The notes below the pieces were generated by a model. It made no database searches, was not told the DNA's origin, and saw only the letters and a list, made by a program, of their open reading frames with translations. From positions 1 through 64,000 of the forward strand of contig JAFAQY010000091.1 of the NCBI GenBank assembly GCA_019261985.1: a stretch of 64,000 nucleotides of DNA, read 5' to 3'. Position 1 is the first letter of the stretch, and every line of letters starts with the position of its first letter. The position numbers and the translations under genes were made by a program. This stretch comes from Bryobacterales bacterium. Lineage in GTDB: Bacteria; Acidobacteriota; Terriglobia; Bryobacterales; Bryobacteraceae. Below are positions 39,518 to 49,499 of this stretch, one piece after another.

Positions 39518-42043
39518 ATGCAAATCGAAAAAGTGTATGAACCTCAACGGTTCGAGCCGCATTGGGCTAAGTGGTGGGTCGACGAGAAGCTGTTCCACGT
39601 CGAAGCGGCGCCCGCCGGCAGTGAAAACAGCGAACCCTATTTTTCGCTCGTAATTCCGCCGCCGAACGTCACCGGATCCTTGCACATGGGGCATATGTTC
39701 GAGCACGCCATTATCGACGCGCAGATCCGGTGGCGGCGCATGACCGGCGTCAGAACCCTATGGGTGCCGGGCACAGATCACGCTGGAATCGCTACCGAAC
39801 TGATGGTCGATCGCCAACTGGCGAGCGAAGGACTGAGCAAGCGCGATCTCGGGCGCGAGAAATTTATTGAGCGCGTGTGGCAGTGGAAGGAACAGTTCGG
39901 CGGCCGCATCGTCGAGCAGATGAAGCGGGCGGGCGTGAGCTGCGATTGGTCCCGTGAACGTTTCACCCTGGATGCCGGCCTTTCGCGCGCCGTGCGGGAA
40001 GCATTCGTTCGCCTGTACGACAAGGGCTTGATCTATCGCGCGAATTACATCGTTAACTGGTGTCCCCGGTGCCAGACTGTGCTCTCGGATCTTGAAGTCG
40101 AGCACGAGGACATGCCGGGTCACCTCTGGCACATTCGCTATCCAGTCGAGGGCTCGAACGTGAAGCTGGTTGTGGCTACCACGCGGCCGGAAACGATGCT
40201 CGGCGATACCGCGGTTGCCATTAATCCGAACGACCCGCGTGCGCTGGAGCTGCGAGGCAAGTTCGCGCGGCTGCCGTTAATGGAACGATTGATTCCGATC
40301 GTCCTTGATGAGATGGCCGAATTGGGCTTCGGCTCCGGCGCGGTGAAGATCACGCCCGCGCACGATCCGAACGACTTCGAGGCGGGGCGGAGGCACAATC
40401 TCGAAAGCATCCAGGTGATTGACGAACACGCGAACATGACGGCGGCCGCGGGCGAGTTTGCAGGCCTGGATCGCTTCGAGGCCCGAAAGCGGGTGGTCGA
40501 AGAACTGGAAAAACGCGGCTTGATGGAAAAAATCGAGCCGTACGCACTAAGCGCCGGCAAATGCCATCGCTGTAAAACCATTGTCGAACCGCTGGTTTCA
40601 AAACAATGGTGGATGAGCATGAAGCCGCTCGCCGCGCCCGCGATTCGGGCCGTCGAGGACGGGCGCATTCAGTTCGTGCCCGCGAACTGGGCCAAAACTT
40701 ACTACGAATGGATGTACAACATTCGCGATTGGTGCATCTCGCGGCAGCTGTGGTGGGGCCATCGCATCCCGGCGTGGCATTGCGGCGATTGCAAACAGGT
40801 CACCGTCGCGCGCCAGGATCCGGACCGCTGCGCGCATTGCGGCTCGGCCAATATCCAGCAGGAAACCGACGTTCTCGATACCTGGTTTTCAAGCGGATTG
40901 TGGCCGTTTTCAACGCTCGGCTGGCCGGATGATACGCCGGATCTGCGCACCTTCTATCCGACATCGCTGCTCGTCACCGGCTTCGACATTATATTTTTCT
41001 GGTGCGCGCGCATGATCATGTTCGGATTGGAAATGATGGGCGATGTGCCATTCCGTCAAGTGCACATTCACGGCCTGGTGCGGGACGCAGAACGCGTGAA
41101 GATGTCCAAGACCAAGGGGAACGTGATCGACCCGCTGGTGATCAATGAGAAATACGGCACGGACGCGGTGCGTTTCGGGCTCCTGGTGAGCGCCGCTCCC
41201 GGAAACGATATCGCCTTAAGCGAAGACCGCATCGACGCCGAGAAGGCCTTTGCAAATAAGATCTGGAACGCATCGCGGCTGCTGTTCAGCAAGCCCCGCG
41301 AGGGCTCGGGCGAGCCGGTTTCGCTCGCCGACCGATGGATTCGCATGCGCCTGAACGATTGCGCCGATACCGCCAACAAAGCCTTCGAGCAGCATCGCTA
41401 TCATGAGGTAGCCGAGACGCTGTACCACTTCTGGTGGGGCGATTTTTGCGACTGGTATCTGGAGTTCAAGAAGTCCGAAGCGGATTGGAGCTATGCGTAT
41501 GTCGTGCACGAAAAAGCGCTGCGGCTTTTACATCCGTTAATGCCGTTTCTGACGGAGGAGCTCTGGCATAGACTCCAACCGGAAGGCCGTTCCATTGCAT
41601 TGGCGCAATACCCGGCCTTCGATCCCGCACAAAAGGATTGCGAAGCCGAAGAGCAGATGAAACTGCTTCAGGAGCTTGTGACGGAGGCTCGCGCCATCCG
41701 CGCCGATAACAAGATCGAACCCCGGCGACCCATTGCTGCCGCCACGAATCAATCTTTGGACGACGCGCGCCGGGGCATGATTGAGCGGCTCGCGAATATA
41801 ACACTAAAGTACGATCCGGCATTGAAGCAGCGATTGAAACTAGACATTCCGGTGGACCGCGCCCGGCTGGAAAAGGAGAACGGGCAACTTGAAAAACAAA
41901 TCGCCGCGCTGGACCGTCAGTTAGCGAACGACGAGTTTGTCGCGAAAGCGCCGGAGAACGTTGTCACGGGCATGCGAGCCAAGAAGGCGGAGTACGAAAA
42001 GAAGCTCGCCGATAATCGCGCAGCGCTCGCCGCGGAAGCATGA
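39518..42043 (+). CDS. valS: Valyl-tRNA synthetase
   Basis: PPPNVTGSLHMGHMFEHAIID (HIGH-like), KMSKTKGNVIDPL (KMSKS-like), C-terminal coiled coil. Confidence 0.97.
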   Translation: MQIEKVYEPQRFEPHWAKWWVDEKLFHVEAAPAGSENSEPYFSLVIPPPNVTGSLHMGHMFEHAIIDAQIRWRRMTGVRTLWVPGTDHAGIATELMVDRQLASEGLSKRDLGREKFIERVWQWKEQFGGRIVEQMKRAGVSCDWSRERFTLDAGLSRAVREAFVRLYDKGLIYRANYIVNWCPRCQTVLSDLEVEHEDMPGHLWHIRYPVEGSNVKLVVATTRPETMLGDTAVAINPNDPRALELRGKFARLPLMERLIPIVLDEMAELGFGSGAVKITPAHDPNDFEAGRRHNLESIQVIDEHANMTAAAGEFAGLDRFEARKRVVEELEKRGLMEKIEPYALSAGKCHRCKTIVEPLVSKQWWMSMKPLAAPAIRAVEDGRIQFVPANWAKTYYEWMYNIRDWCISRQLWWGHRIPAWHCGDCKQVTVARQDPDRCAHCGSANIQQETDVLDTWFSSGLWPFSTLGWPDDTPDLRTFYPTSLLVTGFDIIFFWCARMIMFGLEMMGDVPFRQVHIHGLVRDAERVKMSKTKGNVIDPLVINEKYGTDAVRFGLLVSAAPGNDIALSEDRIDAEKAFANKIWNASRLLFSKPREGSGEPVSLADRWIRMRLNDCADTANKAFEQHRYHEVAETLYHFWWGDFCDWYLEFKKSEADWSYAYVVHEKALRLLHPLMPFLTEELWHRLQPEGRSIALAQYPAFDPAQKDCEAEEQMKLLQELVTEARAIRADNKIEPRRPIAAATNQSLDDARRGMIERLANITLKYDPALKQRLKLDIPVDRARLEKENGQLEKQIAALDRQLANDEFVAKAPENVVTGMRAKKAEYEKKLADNRAALAAEA

Positions 42044-42750
42044 CCCGGCGCATCGAGCGCTTCGAACGGGTAGATTCCACCATGACCATTGCCGCGAAGC
42101 TCGCGGCCGAGGGATGCGCCGGCGGAACGATTGTGATCGCCGATGAGCAGACGGCGGGAATCGGGCGTCATGGGCACTCCTGGGTTTCAGAAAAAGGCAC
42201 AGGACTCTACGCATCGATGGTGCTACGTCTGCCCGTTGAAGCGCGGGCGCTTCCGGTGGTGATGCTCGCGCTCGGACTGGCCGCGCGCGACGCGATCATC
42301 GAGCTTACAACGCTTGTGCCGGATCTGCGATGGCCCAACGATATCCTTATCGCCGGAAAGAAAAGCGCGGGAATTTTGGCGCAGCTAGAAGGCGATGCAA
42401 TCATCGCCGGTATTGGAATCAACATCGCGCAGACGCATTTCCCGCCGGGCCTCGAGACGCCGGCGACATCATTGGTTCTCGAAGGCGCGCGAGTGGATCG
42501 GGAGGAATTACTGGCCGCGCTCGCCGGGGCGGTGGACAGGTATTGCGCAATTCTGGTCGATGAGGGCGCCGGCGCCATTGTGCGGATATTTGAGGCGAGC
42601 TCAAGTTACGCCCGCGGCCGGCGAGTCCGCGTTCAACAAACGAATAGCGCAATCGAAGGCGTCACGGAAGGCTTGGACGAGAGTGGTTTCTTGATGGTGC
42701 GGCAGGATGACGGGAATATAACGACCGTTTTGGCGGGCGGCGTACGTTAA
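42040..42750 (+). CDS. birA: Biotin--[acetyl-CoA-carboxylase] ligase
   Basis: DEQTAGIGRHGHSWVSEKGTGLYASMVLR ... LRWPNDILIAGKKSAGILAQLE. Confidence 0.92.
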   Translation: MTRRIERFERVDSTMTIAAKLAAEGCAGGTIVIADEQTAGIGRHGHSWVSEKGTGLYASMVLRLPVEARALPVVMLALGLAARDAIIELTTLVPDLRWPNDILIAGKKSAGILAQLEGDAIIAGIGINIAQTHFPPGLETPATSLVLEGARVDREELLAALAGAVDRYCAILVDEGAGAIVRIFEASSSYARGRRVRVQQTNSAIEGVTEGLDESGFLMVRQDDGNITTVLAGGVR

Positions 42751-42829
42751 AAATCGGGTGCGAATCCGCGCAATCGTCGCGCCGTGCTTTGGTTTAACAT
42801 GATACAGAACGGCCCGGAGGATAACACCT

Positions 42830-44773
42830 ATGGCAAAGTCCAAGAAGACGTCGGTTGCGCGGCGGGGTTTTTTAAAGGGCGCCGCGGCGGGGGCTGCGGC
42901 GCTGGTTGCCACGCCCGTGATCGAAGCACAAGCTCCGGCTCCGTCCGGCCGGCCGGCTGCGTTGCCTCCCACCGCGGCACAACGCGCGGTTGAGAATTCA
43001 CCGCCTCCCATCGAAGATATTCAGATTGTCGAGCGTCCCGGCTCGGATTACATGGTGGACGTGTTCAAGTCCCTCGGGATCGAGTATCTGTTTGCGACGC
43101 CGGGGTCAAGCTTCCGGGGCATTCACGAATCCGTTATCAACTACGGCGGGAACAAGCCCGAATTCATCACCTGCATGCACGAAGAGTGCTCGGTGGCGAT
43201 GGCGAACGGTTACGCCAAAATCGAGGGCAAGCCGGTGCTGGTCTGCGCCCACGGAACTGTAGGTATCCAGCATGCGGCCATGGCGATTTACAACGCCTAC
43301 TGCGATCAGGCGCCGGTATTTGTCATTGCCGGCAATATCGCCGATGCCGCCGGGAGGCGAGGGCGCGTGGAGTGGCTGCACGCTGTTCAGGATGTCGGCG
43401 CGACCGTGCGCGAATACACAAAGTGGGACGATAGCCCGGCTTCGCTGACACATTTCGGCGAGTCGGCGGTGCGAGCGTATCAACTCGCGATGACCCCGCC
43501 GACGATGCCCGTGCTGCTGGCGGCGGATGGTGTCCTTCAGGAATCGCCCGCGCCCAGCGATTTCGACTGGCGCATCCCGAAACTGCCGAAGATTACCTCG
43601 CCTTCGGGCGATCAGTCGGCAGTCAACGAATTGGCTCAGATGTTAGTCGGCGCCGAGAATCCGCTGATTGTGGCGAGCCGCTCGGCGCGCACGCCCAACG
43701 GCTTAAAGCTGCTGGTGGAGCTTGCAGAAACGCTGCAATGCGGAGTTATCGATCAGCAGCGCCGCATGAATTTCCCCACGCGGCATCCGCTGAATCAGAC
43801 GCAGCGTACGCGCGCCGCGGTTGCGGATGCAGACCTGATACTGGGCCTGGAAGTGTACGACTTCTTCGGGGTCGTGCACGCCCTCGGCGGTCAGGTCCGG
43901 GTCATTCCGCGAACGATTACGAAGCCCGGGGTAAAGCTGGTCTCGATCAGTTCGAGCGATCTCTTTTATAAGAGCAATTACCAGAACTTCCAGCGCTATC
44001 AGGATGTCGACCTGTCGATTCCCGCGGACGCCGAAGCTACGCTGCCGGCGTTGATCGAAGCGGTGAAGCGGCTGCTCACCGATGATCGCAAAAGGGCGCT
44101 CCAATCTCGCGGAGCGAAGCTTGCGGAAGCGAGCCGTCAGGCGCTGGAGCAAGCCCGTACGGCCGCATCCTATGCCTGGGACGCCAGTCCGGTCAGCACC
44201 GCGCGGCTGTCCGCGGAACTGTGGGCACAGATTAAAAACGAAGACTGGTCGCTGGTTTCTGACACATTTTGGGTAAGCAACTGGCCGCTGCGCCTGTGGG
44301 ATATGAACAAGCACTATCACTTTATCGGCGGCGCGGGTGGCGAGGGCGTGGGCTATCTGGCTCCGGCGGCGCTCGGCGCGGCCGTGGCGAATAAGAAACA
44401 CGGACGCCTCAGCGTCTCGATCCAAAGCGATGGCGACTTGATGATGGCGAACGGCGTTCTGTGGACTTCCGCGCATCACCGCATCCCGCTGCTGACGGTG
44501 ATGCACAACAATCGCGCCTATCATCAGGAGATCATGCAGCTCCAGCGCGTGGCCAACCAGCATAATCGCGGCGTGGATATCGACAAGTGCAAGATCGGCA
44601 CTGCTATTGAGAACCCGAATATCGATTACGCGAAGCTCGCGCAGAGCATGGGCGTGCAGGCGGAGGGGCCGATTACGGATCCGAAGGATCTTTCAGCGGC
44701 GATTCGGCGGGGGATTGAAGTGGTCAAGCGCGGCGATCCGTATTTGATCGACGTTGTGACGCAGCCGAGGTGA
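42830..44773 (+). CDS. Thiamine-pyrophosphate-dependent enzyme (acetolactate synthase-like fold) with Tat-type signal
   Basis: N-terminus KKTSVARRGFLKGAAAGAAALVATPVIEAQ; EYLFATPGSSFRGIHESVI, EECSVAMANGYAKIEGKPVLVCAHGTVGIQHAAMAIYNAYCDQAPVFVIAGN, C-terminal TPP domain SIQSDGDLMMANGVLWTSAHHRIPLLTVMHNN. Confidence 0.88.
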   Translation: MAKSKKTSVARRGFLKGAAAGAAALVATPVIEAQAPAPSGRPAALPPTAAQRAVENSPPPIEDIQIVERPGSDYMVDVFKSLGIEYLFATPGSSFRGIHESVINYGGNKPEFITCMHEECSVAMANGYAKIEGKPVLVCAHGTVGIQHAAMAIYNAYCDQAPVFVIAGNIADAAGRRGRVEWLHAVQDVGATVREYTKWDDSPASLTHFGESAVRAYQLAMTPPTMPVLLAADGVLQESPAPSDFDWRIPKLPKITSPSGDQSAVNELAQMLVGAENPLIVASRSARTPNGLKLLVELAETLQCGVIDQQRRMNFPTRHPLNQTQRTRAAVADADLILGLEVYDFFGVVHALGGQVRVIPRTITKPGVKLVSISSSDLFYKSNYQNFQRYQDVDLSIPADAEATLPALIEAVKRLLTDDRKRALQSRGAKLAEASRQALEQARTAASYAWDASPVSTARLSAELWAQIKNEDWSLVSDTFWVSNWPLRLWDMNKHYHFIGGAGGEGVGYLAPAALGAAVANKKHGRLSVSIQSDGDLMMANGVLWTSAHHRIPLLTVMHNNRAYHQEIMQLQRVANQHNRGVDIDKCKIGTAIENPNIDYAKLAQSMGVQAEGPITDPKDLSAAIRRGIEVVKRGDPYLIDVVTQPR

Positions 44774-44776
44774 TTC

Positions 44777-45112
44777 ATGAGAATGCTCTCGATTATTCCT
44801 TTAATTGCCGTTGCCCTCTTCGCCCAATCGCCACAGGCCGGCAATGCGGAAAACGGCAAGAAACTATTCGTAAAGTTCGGCTGTTATACGTGTCACGGAT
44901 ATCAAGGCCAAGGCGGAGCGGCGGGCGCGAAGCTTGCGCCGAAGCCGATCGCCACGGCCGCGCTGATCGCTTATGTGCGCCATCCCTCCGGCAGCATGCC
45001 GCCGTTCACGGCGAAAGTGGTGAGCGACGCGGAGCTGACCGACATTCATGCCTTTCTCGCGAGCGTTCCTTCGCCGCCCGTGGCGAAGGACATTCCGCTC
45101 CTTAATCAGTGA
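44777..45112 (+). CDS. Secreted monoheme cytochrome c
   Basis: Signal peptide IIPLIAVALFAQ; GCYTCHGYQGQGG heme motif; GSMPPF axial Met region. Confidence 0.88.
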   Translation: MRMLSIIPLIAVALFAQSPQAGNAENGKKLFVKFGCYTCHGYQGQGGAAGAKLAPKPIATAALIAYVRHPSGSMPPFTAKVVSDAELTDIHAFLASVPSPPVAKDIPLLNQ

Positions 45113-45151
45113 CGGCGGTCCGACCCTCCACCGGGCAGTGGCATTGACAAT

Positions 45152-45694
45152 TTGGCCTCTATCGTTGAGCAGTATCACGCGATGATCGCCAGTGCGATCA
45201 TTCACGACGGGGATCCCGTTGAGCTGCTCGAAGGCGTCCTGGTCAAAAAGGCGCGAAAGAGTCCAGCGCATCGATTTGCGACATACAAAACCCGGAAGCT
45301 GTGTGAGCGCCTAGCGTCGACTGGTCGGTATGTAGATTCGCATGCGCCGATTACGCTTGGCTCAAGCGAGCCAGAGCCCGATGTGGCGATCATCCACGGT
45401 GAGTACCGCGACTATACTGACCGTCATCCTGGGCCAGGCGATATCGCACTGGTGGTCGAGATCGCGGATGCAACGCTCGATCGTGACCGAATTCTCAAGC
45501 GTCGCATCTATGCGTCTGCTGGAATCCCGGTTTATTGGGTGTTGGATCTGAACCGGAGGAGGCTGGAAGTCTTCTCAGACCCTAAGGGCGACAACTACTC
45601 GCGCTGCACGATGTACGAATCGCATCAACGGATCGAGGTCGTACTGGACGGATCGCCGGCCGGAACAATTCTGTTGAGCGATTTACTGCCGTAA
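45152..45694 (+). CDS. Uma2 family (DUF820) endonuclease-like protein
   Basis: EQYHAMIASAIIHDGDPVELLEGVLVKKARKSPAHRFAT ... SEPEPDVAIIHGEYRDYTDRHPGPGDIALVVEIADATLDRDR. Confidence 0.85.
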   Translation: MASIVEQYHAMIASAIIHDGDPVELLEGVLVKKARKSPAHRFATYKTRKLCERLASTGRYVDSHAPITLGSSEPEPDVAIIHGEYRDYTDRHPGPGDIALVVEIADATLDRDRILKRRIYASAGIPVYWVLDLNRRRLEVFSDPKGDNYSRCTMYESHQRIEVVLDGSPAGTILLSDLLP

Positions 45695-45702
45695 CAGACG
45701 TA

Positions 45703-47187
45703 TTAGTTCCCTATCAAATCCATTGCGTACACACCGCGATTCTGTGTCACCCCAAGCAGCCGGTCCGGACTTCCAGGCATAACCAGTAAGGCCTGAAAAC
45801 CCTCACTTGCGTCGCCTATGGGGGCGAACTTCTTCCAACTCCGGCCATCGTCGGTGCTGATGAACACCGTGCTGTACTGGGCTGCGAAGAGCACCCCTTT
45901 GCGCGACGGGTGCTTGCAAATTGCACTCACGGTGCTGGCCCCTAGAACTCCTTCAACCGGCCTCCAGGTCTTGCCCGCGTCATCCGATCGCATCAAACCG
46001 TGAACGGTTGCCAGGAGCAGGCCGTGGCTGTCCGTCGTCACCGTCTTCTGCATTTTCTCCAGAGCTGGATCCTGGTCCATGGGCGCCGGCTTCCATTCGG
46101 AGCCGTCCAGACGGATGATCGAAGTACCGCCCGGTTCCGGGGCGCTGACATACAGCGTTTTCTCCAGAAGAGCAATGGCGCCGATGCGGCGATTTGCGAA
46201 GCCGCGGTTCACAGCCTGGAGCGTTTGTCCGAGATCATCGCTGCGGAACAGGCCCGCATCGGTGGCCACGAAAATGCGATCCGGCTTTCCGGAATCGAAG
46301 GCGATGTACCGTGTGGGCAGGTCCGACAGTTTCCGCCAGCTCGCGCCGTTATCGTCGGATCTCACCAGCCCGAAAGTAGTGCCTGCCAAGAGCACGTTCA
46401 TTTTCACTGGATTTTGCGTGATGTGATACGTCCGCGCCGAAGCGCCTTTGGCTTTGGTCAGCGGCTTCCATTGCTCGCCGCTGTCCAGGCTCCGGTACAT
46501 CCCGCCGCAGACGCTCGCGAATAGCGTTTGGCGACGGCGTCCGTCGATAAGAATCGAGAACACGTCGGAATCGTCGAACATGCCTTGCGGAATGAAATCC
46601 CAACTCGCTCCGTTGTCCGTTGTCTTCCAGGGCAAGTGCGGCGTACCCGCGTAAATTATTTTCGGGTCCACTTGATCGAACGCCAGCGAGACGACGGGTT
46701 TCGGTCCGGGCTTATCGGGCGAGCCGGCGCGTTCCCAATTTTCTCCGGCATCGCGGCTGAGATACACTCCGTCCACTGTTCCGGCGCCCATCAGGCGTGA
46801 ATCGCGCCACATCGCGATTGCCCATACGCTCTTTATTCCAGCGAGGTGTTTCCAGGTGGCTCCGCTGTCCGAAGTCCGATAGATGCCCGAATATTCCGGA
46901 TCGTCGCTGGCGACTCCAGCGAAGTAGATGCCCGGATTGTGAGCATCTACAACAAAGGCGTGAAGCGTAGAGCGGAGCTGGGCGGGGAACGGTATGGCCC
47001 GCCAGGAGCCGCCTTCATCGTCGGAGCGGAAAATTTGTGCATTGCCGGTTGCGGCCAGAACCCGGCCGGGATGATGGCGATCGACTTGAACGATTGCAGC
47101 GGGTCCGCCAAACGGACCGATAGCTTCCCACCCCGCCCATATGGGTGAGCAGACCAACGCTGCTAAAAGCGAAAAAGGTGCTCTCAT
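45703..47187 (-). CDS. Secreted BNR/sortilin-like beta-propeller protein
   Basis: Repeated FRSDDEGGSWRAI, YRTSDSGATWKHL, YLSRDAGENWERA, MRSDDAGKTWRPV. Internal Met start with signal peptide. Confidence 0.82.
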   Translation of the reverse strand: MRAPFSLLAALVCSPIWAGWEAIGPFGGPAAIVQVDRHHPGRVLAATGNAQIFRSDDEGGSWRAIPFPAQLRSTLHAFVVDAHNPGIYFAGVASDDPEYSGIYRTSDSGATWKHLAGIKSVWAIAMWRDSRLMGAGTVDGVYLSRDAGENWERAGSPDKPGPKPVVSLAFDQVDPKIIYAGTPHLPWKTTDNGASWDFIPQGMFDDSDVFSILIDGRRRQTLFASVCGGMYRSLDSGEQWKPLTKAKGASARTYHITQNPVKMNVLLAGTTFGLVRSDDNGASWRKLSDLPTRYIAFDSGKPDRIFVATDAGLFRSDDLGQTLQAVNRGFANRRIGAIALLEKTLYVSAPEPGGTSIIRLDGSEWKPAPMDQDPALEKMQKTVTTDSHGLLLATVHGLMRSDDAGKTWRPVEGVLGASTVSAICKHPSRKGVLFAAQYSTVFISTDDGRSWKKFAPIGDASEGFQALLVMPGSPDRLLGVTQNRGVYAMDLIGN

Positions 47188-47201
47188 CGTGTGCGACAGG
47201 G

Positions 47202-47286
47202 GTGGGCCGAAGCGCACTCGCCTTCGATCATAGAGTGGGCCGAAGCCCACTCCGCTTCCATCATGGAGTGGGCCGAAGCCCACTCC
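47202..47286. repeat. Three tandem hairpin units (~33-bp period), GTGGGCCGAAGC(G/C)CACTC
   Basis: Copies begin near 47202, 47235 and 47268 in the gap between two minus-strand genes. Confidence 0.85.
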
Positions 47287-47290
47287 TGGA

Positions 47291-49063
47291 TCATCTAGGA
47301 CAACCCAGAGTCTGCACGTTCAGCGATCTGGCCGTCTGCGCGCCCTGAGCGGATGGAGGCATCACCCCGCCCGTCGGGACGAACCAGACTTCCACGCGGC
47401 GGAACCGCGCTTGATCGTTCTGCCTTACCGCCTGACCCGCGCGCTCCTTCGTCGTGGAAGTTTCGCAGAAGTACGGCTGGTAATCCACACCATTGTCCGT
47501 CGCGCCTACACCCTTGATCTGGATTTTATCCGCAGGGAACCTGGCGCAGACGCCCGAACCCGCGCTGATTACGGCGGCTGCATTCTTGGCGCGATTCAAA
47601 TCCAGACCGACGCGCCGCACCTCGGCTTGCGAGATATGGCCGACGAAGACAACGGTTCCACCAGGATCGGAATCGAACAAGGTCTTCAGGTCCTCGAGCA
47701 ACACGCGTTTGCCGCAGTTATTGATGCGGTCGCTGTTTGGGTTAAACGTAACATCGGGCAGCCGCCGGGGCTGAACTTGCGCAGCCAGGTTCACCTGCAC
47801 GGTTGCCGTCGCCGTGCCCGTTTGGCCGCGTTGATCCGTAACCCGGGCAGTGAGAGTAATGGTCTTCTGCTGGGGCGTCGGCCCTGGAGGAGGGAACTGA
47901 ACGCCCGCGGAATTAAACGTCGTGCCGTTTACGGTTCCCTCTGAAGCGGTGTAGGTGATGGGCTCGAGATTCCCGCCGCATTGGCCAGGAGTAAAGTTGG
48001 CCGCGAGAGTCGCCGTGTCCCCGGCATTGATCGATGCGGGGGTAACGCGCAGAGTTCCGGTGGGGGGCTGAGCGGCTTGCACCGTAACGGTCGTCTGGGC
48101 AGTGCCCTGGGTGTAGCCTTCGGCGGTCGCCGTTGCCGCGATCGTGTACGTGCCGGGCTGACGGCCCGTGGAACCGAACGAGAAGTTCGGGCCTCGGCTG
48201 GTTTGCTGTCCATTTACGGTCCAGTCAAGCGTAGCGCCAGCGGGAGCGCCGGCCACGGTGATCGTGGCCATATCGCCTGGGCAGACTTGCGGCGCGCTGG
48301 GCGTTAGCCGGAGAGCTATCGGCTTTGGCGGCGGAGGCGGTGGCGGTGGTGGAGGTGGAGGCGGCGGTGGGGGCGGCGGCGGAGCCGGTTCCTTTTCACC
48401 GAAGGTAAACATCAGTCCCGCGGCATATCTCAAATTGTTCCGATTCTTGTTCGATGTCGTGCCGTTGATGAGCTCTTGCAGGCTCTTCGTCTCGAACCGG
48501 GTCAAATAATAGTCGAGCTGGACGGGACGAATGCGAACATGCTTACTTAGCTTGACGTCCAAGCCACCGCCCGCGGCCATGGCGAAGTTCGCCTGCGATG
48601 CTTCGAAGCGGCCGTTCGATGAAGGTATGGGAAGCGGAACACCGGATGGCGGCACGATTGGAGTCGGTGGAACCAGTATGGAGGACGCGGCAATGCTCGT
48701 CGTTGAACGGTTCACGCCGAACAATACGTGGAAATAAGGATCGACGCGCCTATTTCGCCCCACTGACAAGCGGGGCCCAAACAGGTAGCTGTAGGAGGTC
48801 GTGTCGACCTGGTAATCGTGGATGTTGCCGTTGTGATAACCGCCGAATTCACCTTCAAACGCGAAATGGTTGGTAAAGTTATATCCAAAATTAAATAGCC
48901 CGCCATTCATGGTGAATGCCGGGAATTTTCCGTCGGAATTGACACGCAGGAATGAATAACCGAAAAAGATATCGACTTTCGGATACTCCTGCGCGAACGC
49001 CGCGGCACTGAACAACATCATCAGTGGCAGCGCCTTTCCGACTACACGCCATCTGTCTCTCAT
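47291..49063 (-). CDS. Outer-membrane beta-barrel / Ig-like / OmpA C-terminal domain protein with polyproline linker
   Basis: MRDRWRVVGKALPLMMLFSAAAFAQ; barrel-like N-terminus; about 20-residue proline run; VVFVGHISQAEVRRVGLDLNRAKNAAAVI (OmpA-like). Confidence 0.78.
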   Translation of the reverse strand: MRDRWRVVGKALPLMMLFSAAAFAQEYPKVDIFFGYSFLRVNSDGKFPAFTMNGGLFNFGYNFTNHFAFEGEFGGYHNGNIHDYQVDTTSYSYLFGPRLSVGRNRRVDPYFHVLFGVNRSTTSIAASSILVPPTPIVPPSGVPLPIPSSNGRFEASQANFAMAAGGGLDVKLSKHVRIRPVQLDYYLTRFETKSLQELINGTTSNKNRNNLRYAAGLMFTFGEKEPAPPPPPPPPPPPPPPPPPPPKPIALRLTPSAPQVCPGDMATITVAGAPAGATLDWTVNGQQTSRGPNFSFGSTGRQPGTYTIAATATAEGYTQGTAQTTVTVQAAQPPTGTLRVTPASINAGDTATLAANFTPGQCGGNLEPITYTASEGTVNGTTFNSAGVQFPPPGPTPQQKTITLTARVTDQRGQTGTATATVQVNLAAQVQPRRLPDVTFNPNSDRINNCGKRVLLEDLKTLFDSDPGGTVVFVGHISQAEVRRVGLDLNRAKNAAAVISAGSGVCARFPADKIQIKGVGATDNGVDYQPYFCETSTTKERAGQAVRQNDQARFRRVEVWFVPTGGVMPPSAQGAQTARSLNVQTLGCPR

Positions 49064-49417
49064 TTCAGCTTCTCCAAAACAAATACAATCAAGTAATTTA
49101 AACAAACGGCCGCGCAAGTATGGGATGCCCGCCGCGGATACTTATCCCTGCAAAATTCCACGGTGGGGCCGGATTTAAACTATTGTGCGGTCCTGGTTTG
49201 CGATTTTCCCCTCACTGTCGATCTGCCCCTTATTCTACTCCAACTTAGACTGAAGAACTAGAGATTTTTTGGCGTCTGTGCGGAGCGGAAGCTTGTTGAC
49301 TCGAGAATCTGCCTGTGGAGCCCGGCCGGTCCATTTTGCAGGATGCAATTGGTTGTGGCCGCGGTGGATTGGTGCTGGCGGCTAGTGCTTGATTGTAGAA
49401 CTTCACCGCCCGGCCAA

Positions 49418-49458
49418 GGTGGGCTAAAGCTCGCCGCAGGCTGAAGCCCGCCCCACGG
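49418..49458. repeat. Dispersed two-hairpin palindromic element (minus orientation)
   Basis: GTGGGCTAAAGCTCGCCGCAGGCTGAAGCCCGCCCCAC. Confidence 0.75.
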
Positions 49459-49499
49459 CAACGCCAACTTCCGGAATTCGGTACTCGGTCGCGTGTGCG

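Noticed and set aside
43703-44563. 286-aa minus-strand ORF opposite the TPP enzyme
   Set aside because: Shadow ORF; no family features.
48168-48509. Plus-strand ORF with a poly-glycine run
   Set aside because: Antisense of the polyproline linker in the OmpA-like gene.
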